DNA of 64,000 nucleotides from Methylocystis hirsuta (GTDB taxonomy: Bacteria; Pseudomonadota; Alphaproteobacteria; Rhizobiales; Beijerinckiaceae): the NCBI RefSeq assembly GCF_003722355.1, contig NZ_QWDD01000001.1, positions 2,905,001-2,969,000 on the forward strand. Reading direction: 5' to 3'. Below the pieces are notes generated by a model. That model was given only the letters and a program-made list of their open reading frames with translations, was not told the origin of the DNA and searched no databases. Made by a program: the position numbers and the translations under genes. Shown here in pieces: positions 1-8,920 of the stretch (positions within the stretch are counted from its first letter, which is position 1; each line of letters begins with the position of its first letter).

Positions 1-201
1 ATCGGTCTCAGACGACGCGCGATCTGCCAGATCAGGATGGTTTTCGTTTTCATTCTGCAGAGTGGCCAGCGTTTCGCGACTCTCTTGCAGAATGTCCTCC
101 TTCCAAGCCAGCAGTTTGCGCCGGAAATATTCGCGCTGCCGATCGCACATGAAGGGTTCGTCTTCGGAAGGCTTATACGTTTCTTCCAGATCCACCGCCA
201 T
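1..201 (-). CDS. dksA: DksA/TraR-type RNA polymerase-binding transcription factor, N-terminal part (runs off the window)
   Basis: The reverse strand from 201 to the window edge is an open frame of 67 codons starting MAVDLEETYKPSEDEPF. It matches the N-terminal coiled-coil half of alphaproteobacterial DksA, including the MCDRQREYFRRKL segment. DksA binds the RNA polymerase secondary channel and, with ppGpp, controls stringent-response promoters. The C-terminal zinc finger lies outside the window, so the protein is truncated here only by the edge. The ATG at 201 has an AGGGA sequence about 7 nt upstream. It lies downstream of icd on the same strand with an 81-bp gap. Identification is from family knowledge of the N-terminal sequence. 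Confidence 0.88.
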   Translation of the reverse strand, partial: MAVDLEETYKPSEDEPFMCDRQREYFRRKLLAWKEDILQESRETLATLQNENENHPDLADRASSETD

Positions 202-222
202 CTCGCGAATCCCTAATTGGCC

Positions 223-239
223 TATAGGCGACGCCTATA
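223..239. promoter_or_regulatory. Perfect 17-bp palindrome upstream of dksA
   Basis: TATAGGCG-A-CGCCTATA is an exact inverted repeat with 8-bp arms and a one-base centre. It lies 22 bp upstream of the dksA start, in the short gap after icd. It could be an operator for a dimeric regulator or a small hairpin. No regulator is recognised from the sequence. Confidence 0.35.
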
Positions 240-282
240 TAGCCGCGACGGGCGCCACATACAATCACTCCCCGCGCCGCCC

Positions 283-1494
283 TCACTCCATGGCTCTGCG
301 CAGATTTTCGTCGATCTTGTCCAGGAAGCCCGTCGTCGACAGCCATTTCTGATTGCAGCCGACAAGCAGGGCCAGATCCTTGGTCATGAAGCCCGACTCG
401 ACGGTCGCGACGCACACTTCCTCGAGCGTGCGGGCGAAGCGGGTCAGCTCGTCGTTCCCATCGAGCTTGCCGCGATGCCCGAGCGCGCGCGTCCAGGCGA
501 AAATCGAGGCGATCGAGTTGGTCGAGGTCTCATGCCCCTTCTGGTGCTCGCGATAATGGCGCGTGACCGTGCCGTGAGCGGCTTCGGCCTCGACGGTCGT
601 GCCGTCGGGCGTCATGAGCACGCTCGTCATCAGACCGAGCGAACCGAAGCCCTGCGCCACCGTGTCGGATTGGACGTCGCCGTCGTAATTCTTGCACGCC
701 CAGATGTAGCCCCCCGACCATTTGAGCGCCGAGGCGACCATATCGTCGATCAGACGATGCTCGTAGGTGAGGCCGAGCGCCTGGAATTTCGATTTGAACT
801 CGGCGTCGTAAATCTCCTGGAACAAATCTTTGAAACGGCCGTCATAGGCTTTCAGGATCGTGTTCTTGGTCGAGAGATACACCGGATATCTGCGTGTGAG
901 CCCGTAGTTGAACGTGGCGCGCGCGAATTCGCTGATCGACTCGTCAAGATTGTACATCGCCAGCGCGACGCCGGAGCCGGGGAAGTTGAAGACTTCCTTC
1001 TCGATGACGTCGCCGTTGACGCCTTCGAATTTGATCGTCAGACGACCCTTGCCCGGCACTTGGAAGTCAGTGGCCTTATATTGATCGCCGAATGCATGGC
1101 GCCCGATGATGATCGGCTGCGTCCATCCTGGGACCAATCGCGGCACGTTTCTGCAGATGATCGGCTCGCGAAAGATGACGCCGCCCAAGATGTTGCGGAT
1201 GGTGCCGTTCGGCGATTTCCACATCTCCTTGAGATGGAATTCCTTCACCCGCGCTTCATCGGGCGTGATCGTCGCGCATTTCACGCCGACGCCATGCTTT
1301 TTGATGGCGTAAGCCGCGTCGATCGTCACCTGATCATTGGTGGCGTCGCGATTTTGAATCGAGAGATCGTAATAAAGGAGATCGACGTCGAGATAGGGCC
1401 GAATGAACTTTTCTTTGATGGAGGCCCAGATGATGCGGGTCATTTCGTCGCCGTCGAGTTCGACGACAGGGCTTGCAACCTTGATCTTCCGCAT
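283..1494 (-). CDS. icd: NADP-dependent isocitrate dehydrogenase
   Basis: Converts isocitrate to 2-oxoglutarate, CO2 and NADPH in the TCA cycle (cytosolic). The 403-residue protein starts [20 protein letters not shown], typical of the homodimeric, eukaryote-like NADP-IDH subfamily of alphaproteobacteria. Visible motifs are the substrate-binding SPNGTIRN near residue 94, the [16 protein letters not shown] segment around residues 42-57, and the NADP-binding [14 protein letters not shown] region near residue 309. The length fits the family (about 400-410). The opposite strand carries a long open frame here, which is a GC-bias shadow. Confidence 0.96.
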   Translation of the reverse strand: MRKIKVASPVVELDGDEMTRIIWASIKEKFIRPYLDVDLLYYDLSIQNRDATNDQVTIDAAYAIKKHGVGVKCATITPDEARVKEFHLKEMWKSPNGTIRNILGGVIFREPIICRNVPRLVPGWTQPIIIGRHAFGDQYKATDFQVPGKGRLTIKFEGVNGDVIEKEVFNFPGSGVALAMYNLDESISEFARATFNYGLTRRYPVYLSTKNTILKAYDGRFKDLFQEIYDAEFKSKFQALGLTYEHRLIDDMVASALKWSGGYIWACKNYDGDVQSDTVAQGFGSLGLMTSVLMTPDGTTVEAEAAHGTVTRHYREHQKGHETSTNSIASIFAWTRALGHRGKLDGNDELTRFARTLEEVCVATVESGFMTKDLALLVGCNQKWLSTTGFLDKIDENLRRAME

Positions 1495-1641
1495 GCGCCG
1501 GCTCCTCCTATGCCGCGCGCCTTATAGCGTCGGCTAGAGGCTTTGGGTAGCAATTGGGAGGCCTTTCTCTAAGCGCCGAAGCGCCCTTCCCCCCGCGCGC
1601 GTTCCGCCCTAATTTGCCGCCGCACGGGGCGAGGAGGCGAA

Positions 1642-2472
1642 TTGGTCGGGGCCGGAACGGATCGCAGCAAGACGGCCCTTTCCGGGGGGCCGGCGATCGT
1701 GCTCGTGCGTCCGCAGCTCGCCGTGAACATCGGCATGTGCGCACGCGCCATGGCCAACTTCGGGCTCTCCGATTTGCGCCTCGTCTCGCCGCGCGAAGGC
1801 TGGCCGCGCACCGGCGCCTATCGCAAGGGCGCCTATGCGGCGGCCGCCGGCGCCGTGCATCTCCTCGAAAGCGCGAAACTCTACGAGAGCGTCCGCGATG
1901 CGATCGAGGATCTCTCCTTCGTTTACGCCGCGACGGCGCGCGGACGCGGCCAGATGAAGCCGGTGCTGACGCCGGCCCAGGCGATGCCGGGCACGGCGGC
2001 GCGCATGACGGCGGGCGAAAAGCATGGCGTGCTGTTTGGCCCCGAGCGCACCGGCCTCGACAATGACGACGTCGCGCTCGCCGACGCCATCCTCACCTTT
2101 CCGGTCAATCCCGCCTATGCCTCGCTCAATCTCGCGCAGGCGGTGCTGCTCACCGGCTATGAATGGTTCCGCGCCGCGCATGGCGACGCCATTCCCTTCG
2201 AGATCGAAGAGCGCTCGCCGCCGGCGACGCGCGAGATGACGCTCGCCTTCTTCGATTTTCTCGAAGGCGAACTCGACAAGCGCGGCTTCTTCCGTCCGGT
2301 GACCAAGAAGCCCGTCATGTCGCGCAACCTGCGCAACATGTTCCACCGCATGGGCCTCACCGAGCAGGACGTGCGGACGCTGTGGGGCCTGGTCGTGCGG
2401 CTGGTGGAAGGCCCGCGCCGAGAGCCGAAGAAGACGAGCCGGAAGAAGCAGGCGGAAGGCGCGGACTCCTGA
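1642..2472 (+). CDS. trmJ: tRNA (cytidine/uridine-2'-O-)-methyltransferase TrmJ-like
   Basis: SPOUT-class RNA 2'-O-methyltransferase expected to methylate position 32 of the tRNA anticodon loop using SAM. Family motifs are visible in order: VLVRPQLAVNIGMCARAMAN at about residues 21-40, FGPERTGLDNDDVALAD near 133, and the knot motif PVNPAYASLNLAQAV near 153. Length is 276 aa. The start is a TTG at 1642 with a strong GAGGAGG at 1631-1637, and no better ATG lies upstream. It is divergent from icd. The basic, Ser/Lys-rich tail (last 25 residues) is not part of the fold. Confidence 0.9.
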   Translation: MVGAGTDRSKTALSGGPAIVLVRPQLAVNIGMCARAMANFGLSDLRLVSPREGWPRTGAYRKGAYAAAAGAVHLLESAKLYESVRDAIEDLSFVYAATARGRGQMKPVLTPAQAMPGTAARMTAGEKHGVLFGPERTGLDNDDVALADAILTFPVNPAYASLNLAQAVLLTGYEWFRAAHGDAIPFEIEERSPPATREMTLAFFDFLEGELDKRGFFRPVTKKPVMSRNLRNMFHRMGLTEQDVRTLWGLVVRLVEGPRREPKKTSRKKQAEGADS

Positions 2473-2499
2473 GCCGCGTCCCCTGTGACGACGACCGCC

Positions 2500-2922
2500 C
2501 TAGTGAAGCGACCGCTTGCCTTCCCGCCGCGTGGGCGGCGGGGCGAGCGGGCTCGCCTGATGGTGCACGAGCCGCCAGCGCTCCCCGCTCCAGCGAAACC
2601 AATTGGTCGCGAGCAGCAGGCCGCCGCCGACCTCCTCGATGCAAAAGACCCGGCCGTCGGCGCCCTCGATGAGCGTCTGCGGATCTCGCGTCGTGACCGC
2701 TTCCTGCGCTGGATTACGAAAAATATCGCGGTAGGCGGCGAGCACCGGCATGCGCCCGACGAGCGCCGGCCATCCTGGGTGAACGCAGGAACAGCCCTCC
2801 TCCGCCCAAAGATCGTTCAAAGCGCCAAGGTCACGTGCGGCGAAGGCCCGGTAATAAGCAGCGTTGGCGTCGAGCAGCGAGGTTTCATCCATCGGGGGAC
2901 ACTGCGAGATTCTCTTGGGCAT
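2500..2922 (-). CDS. SnoaL-like / NTF2-fold protein (DUF4440 type)
   Basis: A 140-aa protein with the look of the NTF2/SnoaL superfamily: an N-terminal helix LLDANAAYYRAFAARDLGAL, then LWAEEGCSCVHPGW, and a C-terminal beta-rich part with WFRWSGERWRLVHHQAS. Such proteins bind small hydrophobic molecules or act as ketosteroid isomerase-like enzymes. The histidine in VHPGW is conserved in the group often annotated as DUF4440 or nuclear transport factor 2 family. An internal ATG at 2892 (MDETSLL) could be the real start; neither candidate has a clear ribosome-binding site. Specific function unknown. It is convergent with trmJ. Confidence 0.72.
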   Translation of the reverse strand: MPKRISQCPPMDETSLLDANAAYYRAFAARDLGALNDLWAEEGCSCVHPGWPALVGRMPVLAAYRDIFRNPAQEAVTTRDPQTLIEGADGRVFCIEEVGGGLLLATNWFRWSGERWRLVHHQASPLAPPPTRREGKRSLH

Positions 2923-2957
2923 GGCAAATGCAAGACGGGGCCCAGAGAGATTGATCG

Positions 2958-3203
2958 ATGGATGCGCTGACCTGGTTCGGATTATTCGCCGTAAGCGCCA
3001 TGCTGCTCACTTATTCAATGGAGGAACGCAGCCATTGGTTCGTGCTGGGATTCGCAGTCGCCTGCGCTTTGGGGTCAGGCTACGGATTTCTTCAAGGCGC
3101 GTGGCCCTTCGGCCTGGTCGAAGCGGTGTGGGCGGGGGTTGCGCTCAAGCGGTGGCGCTCGCGGCGAAGAGCCTCGCAAGACTGCGGCGAAGCGCTTAAG
3201 TAG
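2958..3203 (+). CDS. Small membrane protein of unknown function
   Basis: 81 aa, MDALTWFGLFAVSAMLLTYS at the start, with two to three hydrophobic segments (about residues 3-20, 28-46 and 50-63) and a basic C-terminal tail KRWRSRRRASQD that should stay in the cytoplasm. Small proteins of this size and pattern occur widely in Hyphomicrobiales without known function. The start ATG has AGAGAG-type purines just upstream. It lies 82 bp before nfuA on the same strand and is divergent from the SnoaL-like gene. No catalytic motif is visible. Confidence 0.6.
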   Translation: MDALTWFGLFAVSAMLLTYSMEERSHWFVLGFAVACALGSGYGFLQGAWPFGLVEAVWAGVALKRWRSRRRASQDCGEALK

Positions 3204-3285
3204 TACTGTCGAGATGTCACAGAGCGCTCAATTTGTGATATTCGCGCACTTCCGCCGGCCTTGAACCGGACGTAGGAGTCTCACG

Positions 3286-3843
3286 ATGTTCATCCAGACT
3301 GAAGCCACCCCTAATCCCGCAACGCTCAAGTTTCTGCCCGGCCAGGACGTGCTGGGCCAGGGCGCGATGGAATTTCGTTCGCCCGACGACGCCGCCCATG
3401 CGCCGCTCGCCCAGGCGCTGCTCTCCATCGACGGCGTCGAGGCGGTGATGTATGGCGCGGATTTCGTCTCGGTGACGAAGAACGGCGCCGAATGGCCGCA
3501 TCTGAAGCCCGCCATTCTTGGCACGATCATGGAGCATTTCGCCTCCGGCGCGCCGCTCCTGACCGAAGGCGCGGCGCCGGCGCAGTCCAGCGGCGAGTTC
3601 TATGACTCGACCGACGCGGAGACGGTCGCCACGATCAAGGAGTTGATCGAGACGCGCGTGCGCCCGGCAGTCGCCGGCGACGGCGGCGACATTGTCTTTC
3701 GCGGCTTCAAGGATGGCGTCGTCTATCTTGCCATGAAGGGCGCCTGCTCCGGATGCCCCTCGTCCACCGCAACCTTGCGGCACGGCATCGAGAACCTGCT
3801 CAAGCATTTCCTGCCGCAGGTGAAGGCGGTCGAGCCGGCGTAG
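3286..3843 (+). CDS. nfuA: NifU-like Fe-S cluster carrier protein (Nfu type)
   Basis: Late-acting iron-sulfur cluster carrier or scaffold in the cytosol. The 185-aa protein has the N-terminal Nfu_N domain (MFIQTEATPNPATLKFLPGQ, residues 1-90) and the C-terminal NifU domain (about 105-180). The latter carries the cluster-binding CxxC motif in GACSGCPSS near residue 149 and the flanking VRPAVAGDGGD. This is the Nfu1-like arrangement usual in alphaproteobacteria, not the A-type N-domain of E. coli NfuA. It sits upstream of tsaB, a conserved neighbour order in Rhizobiales. Confidence 0.94.
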   Translation: MFIQTEATPNPATLKFLPGQDVLGQGAMEFRSPDDAAHAPLAQALLSIDGVEAVMYGADFVSVTKNGAEWPHLKPAILGTIMEHFASGAPLLTEGAAPAQSSGEFYDSTDAETVATIKELIETRVRPAVAGDGGDIVFRGFKDGVVYLAMKGACSGCPSSTATLRHGIENLLKHFLPQVKAVEPA

Positions 3844-3903
3844 GGGCGGCGTCTCCGGAGGCGACGTTGATCGCGCCCTGAAAAGCGTCATAATCAACGA
3901 ATC

Positions 3904-4647
3904 ATGCGAATCCTTGCGATTGACACCGCTCTGCCAGCCGTCTCGGCCTGCGTGCTGGACCATGACGCGGCGGCGCCGATCGCCGCCGAATCTGTGGAGA
4001 TGGAGCGCGGCCACGCCGAGGCGCTGCTGCCCCTGATCCGGCGAATCATGAGCAAGGTCGAGGGGGGCTTCGCCTCGCTCGACCGCGTCGCCGTGACGGT
4101 CGGCCCCGGCTCCTTCACCGGCATCCGTATCGGCCTCGCCGCCGGTCAGGCGATCGCGCTCGCCTGCAAAGCCGAGATCGTCGGCGTCTCGACGCTGGCC
4201 GCGCTTGCGGCGCCGCTGATTATCGATCCTTTCGACGGCGTCGTCGCGGCGGCCATCGACGCGCGCCACGACAAAGTCTACATCGCCGCCTTTGGCCCGG
4301 GCGGCCGCCCACTGCTCACCGCGCGCCGCATGAACGCCCCTGAAGCGCTACGCGCGCTCGGGACCGGCCCGCTGCTTCTGACCGGCTCCGGCGCGCCGCT
4401 CCTTGCGAAGGAGGCGCGCGCCCGCGGCGTTCCGGTCCGGATCGCGAGCGAGCGGCCTGCGCCCGATATCGCCCTCGTGGCGCGTCTGGGCCTTGCCGCG
4501 CAGCCTGATACTGCGCCCGCGCGGCCGCTTTATCTTAAAGAGCCCGACGTCACCATGCCGAGCCCGCGGTCAGACCCGCAGAAGGACGCCGCGGGCTTGG
4601 GCGATGCGGCCGCCCGAGCCCGGGCCGCAGCCACGGCCCAAGCGTGA
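3904..4647 (+). CDS. tsaB: tRNA threonylcarbamoyladenosine biosynthesis protein TsaB
   Basis: Partner of TsaD and TsaE in making the t6A37 modification of ANN-decoding tRNAs. Residues 1-20 (MRILAIDTALPAVSACVLD) form the first strand of the ASKHA fold. VAVTVGPGSFTGIRIGLAAG at about residues 61-80 is the diagnostic TsaB segment. The C-terminal half is less conserved, as usual, and ends in an Ala/Arg-rich tail. It is followed by rimI after only 9 nt, so the two are probably cotranscribed; tsaB-rimI linkage is common across bacteria. Confidence 0.93.
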   Translation: MRILAIDTALPAVSACVLDHDAAAPIAAESVEMERGHAEALLPLIRRIMSKVEGGFASLDRVAVTVGPGSFTGIRIGLAAGQAIALACKAEIVGVSTLAALAAPLIIDPFDGVVAAAIDARHDKVYIAAFGPGGRPLLTARRMNAPEALRALGTGPLLLTGSGAPLLAKEARARGVPVRIASERPAPDIALVARLGLAAQPDTAPARPLYLKEPDVTMPSPRSDPQKDAAGLGDAAARARAAATAQA

Positions 4648-4656
4648 GCTAGCGCC

Positions 4657-5145
4657 ATGACGCTGCTTTCGTCCTTCTTCGCCAAGCCGACTTTCGTCAT
4701 CGAACCCATCGGGGCGGAGCGCGCCGATGACTGCGAACGTCTGCACGGGGCGTCCTTCGCATTTGGCTGGTCGAAAATCGACTTCGAGAATTATCTGACC
4801 GACCCCCATATCATGGCCGACGGCGCGGTCGCGGAGGGCCGCAAGGGCGAGCTTGGGGGCTTCATCCTCTCGCGGCTGACGCCGCCCGACGCCGAAGTCC
4901 TCACTTTCGCCGTGAACCCCGCGAGACGCGGTTCGGGACTGGGCCGGCGCATTCTTGAAAAGCATATCGAAAATCTCGAGCGCGGCGGCGCCCGGCTCGT
5001 CTTTCTGGAGGTGGCCGACGACAATGAGGCCGCGCTGAAGCTCTACGCGCGGGAGGGCTTCAAAGAGATCGGCAGGCGGGAGAATTACTATCAACGCGCC
5101 GACGGCGAACGGCGCGCGGCAATCGCTCTGCGGCTGGAGATCTGA
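4657..5145 (+). CDS. rimI: Ribosomal-protein-alanine N-acetyltransferase RimI-like (GNAT)
   Basis: GNAT-fold acetyl-CoA-dependent N-acetyltransferase, by family acting on the N-terminal alanine of S18 or other substrates. The acetyl-CoA-binding region VNPARRGSGLGRRILEKHIE spans about residues 87-106 and carries the R/Q-xx-G-x-G/A signature. The C-terminal LEVADDNEAALKLYAREGFKEIGRRENYY is typical of RimI. Length is 162 aa. It lies 9 nt after tsaB. In many Rhizobiales a fur/mur gene comes next; here a toxin-antitoxin pair occupies that position. Confidence 0.9.
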   Translation: MTLLSSFFAKPTFVIEPIGAERADDCERLHGASFAFGWSKIDFENYLTDPHIMADGAVAEGRKGELGGFILSRLTPPDAEVLTFAVNPARRGSGLGRRILEKHIENLERGGARLVFLEVADDNEAALKLYAREGFKEIGRRENYYQRADGERRAAIALRLEI

Positions 5146-5178
5146 ACGATCAGGCTTGCCGATACGGCATGAACAAAC

Positions 5179-5200
5179 TAAACTAAGCAGGCTTAGTTTA
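5179..5200. promoter_or_regulatory. Perfect palindromic operator of the Phd/VapC-like pair
   Basis: TAAACTAAGC-AG-GCTTAGTTTA is an exact inverted repeat with 10-bp arms. It lies 13 bp upstream of the antitoxin ATG, where a promoter and ribosome-binding region would be. Antitoxin-mediated autorepression through such palindromes is established for Phd/YefM and VapBC systems, so this is the likely operator. Confidence 0.7.
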
Positions 5201-5212
5201 TATGGAGCGCTC

Positions 5213-5458
5213 ATGCGCATCGTGAACATGCACGAAGCCAAAACCCAGTTGTCGAAGCTGGTCGATCTTGCCTCCAAAGGCGAGCCCTTCATCATTGCCA
5301 AGTCGGGAAAACCGTTGGTGAAGGTCACGCCGCTCGACGCTCCGGTGAAGCCTGTCATCCAGCGGCTCGGTTTCATGGAAGGGCAAGGCCTCATTCCCGA
5401 GGATTTCGATCGCATGGGCGAAGTGGAAATCGAACGGCTGTTCGCGGGCGAAGCGTGA
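5213..5458 (+). CDS. Antitoxin, Phd/YefM family
   Basis: 81 aa starting MRIVNMHEAKTQLSKLVDLA, the classical Phd/YefM N-terminus (beta strand then helix) that binds DNA as a dimer. The segment EPFIIAKSGKPLVKVTPLDA completes the domain. The C-terminal half (about residues 50-81) should wrap the toxin. The ATG at 5213 is chosen over a start at 5156 because it follows GGAG at 5203 and gives the canonical N-terminus. Its stop overlaps the toxin start by 4 nt. A palindrome immediately upstream supports autoregulation. Confidence 0.9.
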   Translation: MRIVNMHEAKTQLSKLVDLASKGEPFIIAKSGKPLVKVTPLDAPVKPVIQRLGFMEGQGLIPEDFDRMGEVEIERLFAGEA

Positions 5459-5841
5459 GGCTGCTCCTCGACACGCATATTATCCTTGGGGCGGCCATCG
5501 CGCCGGCCCGCCTCTCGCAAAAAGCCAAAGCGCTACTCGGCAATAACGATAACGAGCTTGTCTTCAGCGTCGCTAGCCTGTGGGAAATCATGATCAAACG
5601 ATCGCTCAATCGCGACGATTTTCACGTTGACCCGCGAGCTTTGCGTCGAGGTCTTCAGGACAATGGCTATCATGAGCTGCCGGTGCTTGGGCGGCACGCT
5701 CTCGCCACGGACGCCTTGCCCTTAATTCATAAGGATCCCTTTGATCGACTGCTCATCGCACAGGCGGTCGTGGAGGGTTTGACGCTGCTGACGGCGGATG
5801 CGCTCCTGGCGACCTACCCGGGGCCGGTAGAAAAAATATGA
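5455..5841 (+). CDS. Toxin, PIN-domain ribonuclease (VapC-like)
   Basis: 128-aa PIN-domain protein. The first acidic residue is in MRLLLDTHIILGA (Asp6). The SVASLWEIMIKRS segment carries the conserved Glu, and HKDPFDRLLIAQAVVEG carries the DPFDRLL motif of the YdcE/PIN_Sll0205 subgroup. A further Asp lies in LLTADALLATYPG. These acids coordinate the Mg ions for RNA cleavage. The GTG start at 5455 overlaps the antitoxin stop, implying translational coupling. The known family targets tRNA or rRNA; the target here is unknown. Confidence 0.9.
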   Translation: MRLLLDTHIILGAAIAPARLSQKAKALLGNNDNELVFSVASLWEIMIKRSLNRDDFHVDPRALRRGLQDNGYHELPVLGRHALATDALPLIHKDPFDRLLIAQAVVEGLTLLTADALLATYPGPVEKI

Positions 5842-5937
5842 GAGGCGCAGATTCTTCGCCCCACGAACGGCGTCGTGGCGCAAAATGTCGTATAGTGCGC
5901 GCGCTGGGGGCCAGGCGCGCCGAGTCGCGGCGGGCGC

Positions 5938-7377
5938 GTGAGACGGAGCGACAAAATAACCACGGAAGTTTTAGACGCGATTGAGACGCCGCCGCGAGCG
6001 GGCGAGGCTCCGTCTGCACTGAAACGCAAAGTTCTGGTCAAGTCATACGGCTGCCAGATGAACGTCTATGACGCGACGCGCATGACGGACTTGCTCGGCC
6101 GCGAGGGCTACGCCGAGACCAAGAGCGAAGAAGATGCCGATCTCGTCATCCTCAACACATGCCATATTCGCGAAAAGGCCGCGGACAAGATCTATTCTGA
6201 ACTCGGCAAGCTTGCGATCGCCAAACGCGCGCTGAACGCGCAAGGCCGCGACATGAAAATCGTCGTCGCCGGCTGCGTCGCCCAGGCTGAAGGCGAAGAG
6301 GTGCTCAAGCGCCAACGCGCGGTCGATCTCGTCGTCGGTCCGCAGAGCTATCACCGGCTGCCGGAACTTCTGCGCCAAGCCAGGGACGGCGCCCGCCTCG
6401 CCGATACGGAATTCGCCGTCGAGGACAAATTTCGCACCCTGCCCGCCCCGAACCGCGCACAGATTCGCGCCCGCGGCGTTTCGGCTTTCGTCACCGTGCA
6501 GGAAGGCTGCGACAAGTTCTGTTCGTTCTGCGTCGTGCCCTATACGCGCGGCGCCGAAGCGTCGCGTCCCGTCGCCGAGATCATCGCCGAGACCATGCGG
6601 CTCGTCGACGCCGGCGTGCGCGAGATCACGCTGATCGGCCAAAACGTCAACGCTTATCTCGGTCCGGATGGAGACGGCGGCGAGGCAAGCCTTGCGCAGC
6701 TTCTCGACCGGCTGGCGCGGATCGAAGGGTTGGCGCGCCTGCGCTACACCACAAGTCATCCGGTCGACATGGCGCAGGAGTTGATTGACGCGCATCGCGC
6801 GATTCCAAAGCTCATGCCCTATGTGCATCTGCCGGTTCAATCGGGTTCGGACCGCATTCTGAAAGCCATGAACCGCAAGCACGGCGCAGACGCGTATCTC
6901 TCGATCGTCGAGAGCCTGCGAAAGGCCCGCTCGGACATCGCCATGTCGTCGGACTTTATCGTTGGCTTCCCCGGCGAAAGCGACGCCGATTTCGAGGCGA
7001 CGATGGCGCTCGCGCGCACTGTGGGCTTCGCTTCAAGCTTTTCGTTCAAATATTCGCCTCGGCCCGGCACGCCCGCCGCCGACCGGGACGATCAAATCGA
7101 CGAGACCGTCAAGAGCGAGCGCCTGGCCGCGTTGCAGGCTCTGCTAGAAGAGCAGCGGCAAGCCTTCAACGCTGCGACGGTCGGCCGAGAGTTCGACGTG
7201 CTCTTTGAAAAGGCCGGTCGGCACGCGGGGCAAATCGCGGGCAAGAGTCCCTATATGCAGCCTGTGCATGTTGAAGGCCCGATGGAGCGCGTTGGCCGCG
7301 AAGCCAGAGTGAAGATCATCGCGGCGGGCTCGAATTCCTTGGGCGGACGGCTCATGAGCGAGGAGGCGAAGGCTTGA
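5938..7377 (+). CDS. miaB: tRNA-2-methylthio-N6-dimethylallyladenosine synthase MiaB
   Basis: Radical-SAM methylthiotransferase that converts i6A37 to ms2i6A37 in tRNA. The N-terminal MTTase domain (about residues 28-140) begins [15 protein letters not shown] and has the cluster cysteines of [13 protein letters not shown] and [11 protein letters not shown]. The radical SAM motif [15 protein letters not shown] near residue 192 binds the 4Fe-4S cluster. A TRAM domain ends the protein. 479 aa from a GTG at 5938; the first 25 residues are poorly conserved, so the start is uncertain. It overlaps phoH by 4 nt and heads the operon. Confidence 0.95.
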   Translation: MRRSDKITTEVLDAIETPPRAGEAPSALKRKVLVKSYGCQMNVYDATRMTDLLGREGYAETKSEEDADLVILNTCHIREKAADKIYSELGKLAIAKRALNAQGRDMKIVVAGCVAQAEGEEVLKRQRAVDLVVGPQSYHRLPELLRQARDGARLADTEFAVEDKFRTLPAPNRAQIRARGVSAFVTVQEGCDKFCSFCVVPYTRGAEASRPVAEIIAETMRLVDAGVREITLIGQNVNAYLGPDGDGGEASLAQLLDRLARIEGLARLRYTTSHPVDMAQELIDAHRAIPKLMPYVHLPVQSGSDRILKAMNRKHGADAYLSIVESLRKARSDIAMSSDFIVGFPGESDADFEATMALARTVGFASSFSFKYSPRPGTPAADRDDQIDETVKSERLAALQALLEEQRQAFNAATVGREFDVLFEKAGRHAGQIAGKSPYMQPVHVEGPMERVGREARVKIIAAGSNSLGGRLMSEEAKA

Positions 7378-8417
7378 CGACGATCGACGACCCGTTGCTC
7401 GCCGCACGGGGACAGGAGCCTGTTGACCCGGAAGCGGAAATCACGCTCGCCTTTGAAAACAACCGTCACGCCTCGCTCGTTTTCGGCCTCTACGACCAGA
7501 ATCTCGCCAAGATCGAACGACGCTTGCGCGTCGCCTCTTTCGCCAATGGCAATCACGTCACGCTCAAAGGCAAGTCCGAGGCCTGCGAACATGCGCGACG
7601 CGTGCTCGAGGCGCTTTATGAGCGCGTCGCGCAGGGGCAGACGATCACGCTGGGCGACGTCGACGGCGCCATAGAAGAATCAGCACGCCAACGCAGCCTG
7701 TTTCCGGATTCGGAGCCCTCACGCGGCGCTTTCGAGCAGATCCTGACCCGCAAACGCGGGTCGGTGCGCGCGCGCAACGCCGCGCAGGACCAGTATTTGC
7801 GCGCGCTCAAACGCTACGAACTGGTCTTCGCGGAGGGTCCTGCGGGCACCGGCAAGACTTGGCTCGCGGTCGGTCACGCCGTGCAGCTGATGGAGCAAGG
7901 CGCGGTCGAACGGCTGATTCTGTCCCGTCCCGCCGTCGAGGCTGGCGAACGTCTCGGCTTTTTGCCCGGCGACATGCGCGACAAGGTCGACCCTTATCTC
8001 CGCCCGATCTACGACGCGCTGCATGATTTCATGGATGCGCGGATGGTCGAACGCGGCATGCAGACCGGACTCATCGAAGTCGCGCCGCTCGCGTTCATGC
8101 GCGGCCGCACGCTGACGCGGAGCTGCATCCTGCTCGATGAGGCGCAGAACGCCAGCTCGATGCAGATGAAGATGTTTCTCACCCGGCTCGGCGAAGGCTC
8201 GCGGATGATCGTCACCGGCGATCCGTCGCAGACCGATCTGCCTCCCGGGCAGAAATCCGGCCTCTCGGAAGCCGTAAACCTGCTCGCCAATCTCGACGTC
8301 GTCGGTCGCGTGAGATTTTCGGAAGGCGACGTGGTGCGTCACGATCTCGTGCGGCAAATCGTTGGGGCCTATGAGCGCGCCGCGCGCGCCAACAAGCAGA
8401 CGCGCGGGGAACCCTGA
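7374..8417 (+). CDS. phoH: PhoH-like ATPase (YbeZ)
   Basis: 347-aa P-loop ATPase of the PhoH/YbeZ family, linked to RNA metabolism and to YbeY. Walker A is [19 protein letters not shown] at about residues 152-170. Walker B is [20 protein letters not shown] near 252, followed by [19 protein letters not shown]. The start is TTG at 7374 behind AGGAGG at 7361-7366 and overlaps the miaB stop. The following gene is ybeY, matching the conserved ybeZ-ybeY-ybeX order. Confidence 0.94.
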   Translation: MTTIDDPLLAARGQEPVDPEAEITLAFENNRHASLVFGLYDQNLAKIERRLRVASFANGNHVTLKGKSEACEHARRVLEALYERVAQGQTITLGDVDGAIEESARQRSLFPDSEPSRGAFEQILTRKRGSVRARNAAQDQYLRALKRYELVFAEGPAGTGKTWLAVGHAVQLMEQGAVERLILSRPAVEAGERLGFLPGDMRDKVDPYLRPIYDALHDFMDARMVERGMQTGLIEVAPLAFMRGRTLTRSCILLDEAQNASSMQMKMFLTRLGEGSRMIVTGDPSQTDLPPGQKSGLSEAVNLLANLDVVGRVRFSEGDVVRHDLVRQIVGAYERAARANKQTRGEP

Positions 8418-8419
8418 CT

Positions 8420-8911
8420 TTGGAGATCGACGTGAATGTCGCGGCGCCTGCATGGCGGCGCGTCGGGGATCTGGAAGATTTGACGAAAAAATGCGTTCGT
8501 CAGAGTCTCGCCGTAAGCGGGGCTGCGCTCGCTCCCGAATGTGAAATCAGCGTCACATTTTGCAACGACGCGGCGATCCAGCAGCTCAACGCCGAGTGGC
8601 GCGGCAAGGATCAACCCACGAATGTCCTGTCTTTTCCGACGCCTGGCGCGCTCGAGCGCAAGCCTCTCCTTGGCGACGTGATCGTCGCCTTCGAAACCGT
8701 CGCCAAAGAGGCGGAGCAACAGGGCAAGCTTTTGCGCGCCCACACGGCGCATATGGTCGCACATGGATTTCTGCATCTGATCGGATATGATCACGAGACC
8801 GCCGCCGAGGCCGAGCGGATGGAGGCGCTGGAGCGTAAGATCGCGATGGCGCTAGGATTTCCCGACCCCTATGCGGATGATGCAGACGGGCCGGCCGGCG
8901 GAGCGAATTGA
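8420..8911 (+). CDS. ybeY: Endoribonuclease YbeY (rRNA maturation factor)
   Basis: Zinc-dependent single-strand endoribonuclease involved in 16S rRNA 3'-end maturation and late 70S quality control. The diagnostic metal-binding motif HGFLHLIGYDH (H-x3-H-x5-H) lies near residues 115-125. The segment TNVLSFPTP near residue 67 is also typical. 163 aa from a TTG at 8420, 2 nt after phoH, without a strong independent ribosome-binding site, which suggests translational coupling. Confidence 0.95.
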   Translation: MEIDVNVAAPAWRRVGDLEDLTKKCVRQSLAVSGAALAPECEISVTFCNDAAIQQLNAEWRGKDQPTNVLSFPTPGALERKPLLGDVIVAFETVAKEAEQQGKLLRAHTAHMVAHGFLHLIGYDHETAAEAERMEALERKIAMALGFPDPYADDADGPAGGAN

Positions 8912-8920
8912 ACAAAGCGC

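Noticed and set aside
217..1527. 436-aa open frame opposite icd
   Set aside because: High-GC shadow of icd on the other strand; sequence resembles no family and is Arg/Asp-rich as expected of antisense frames.
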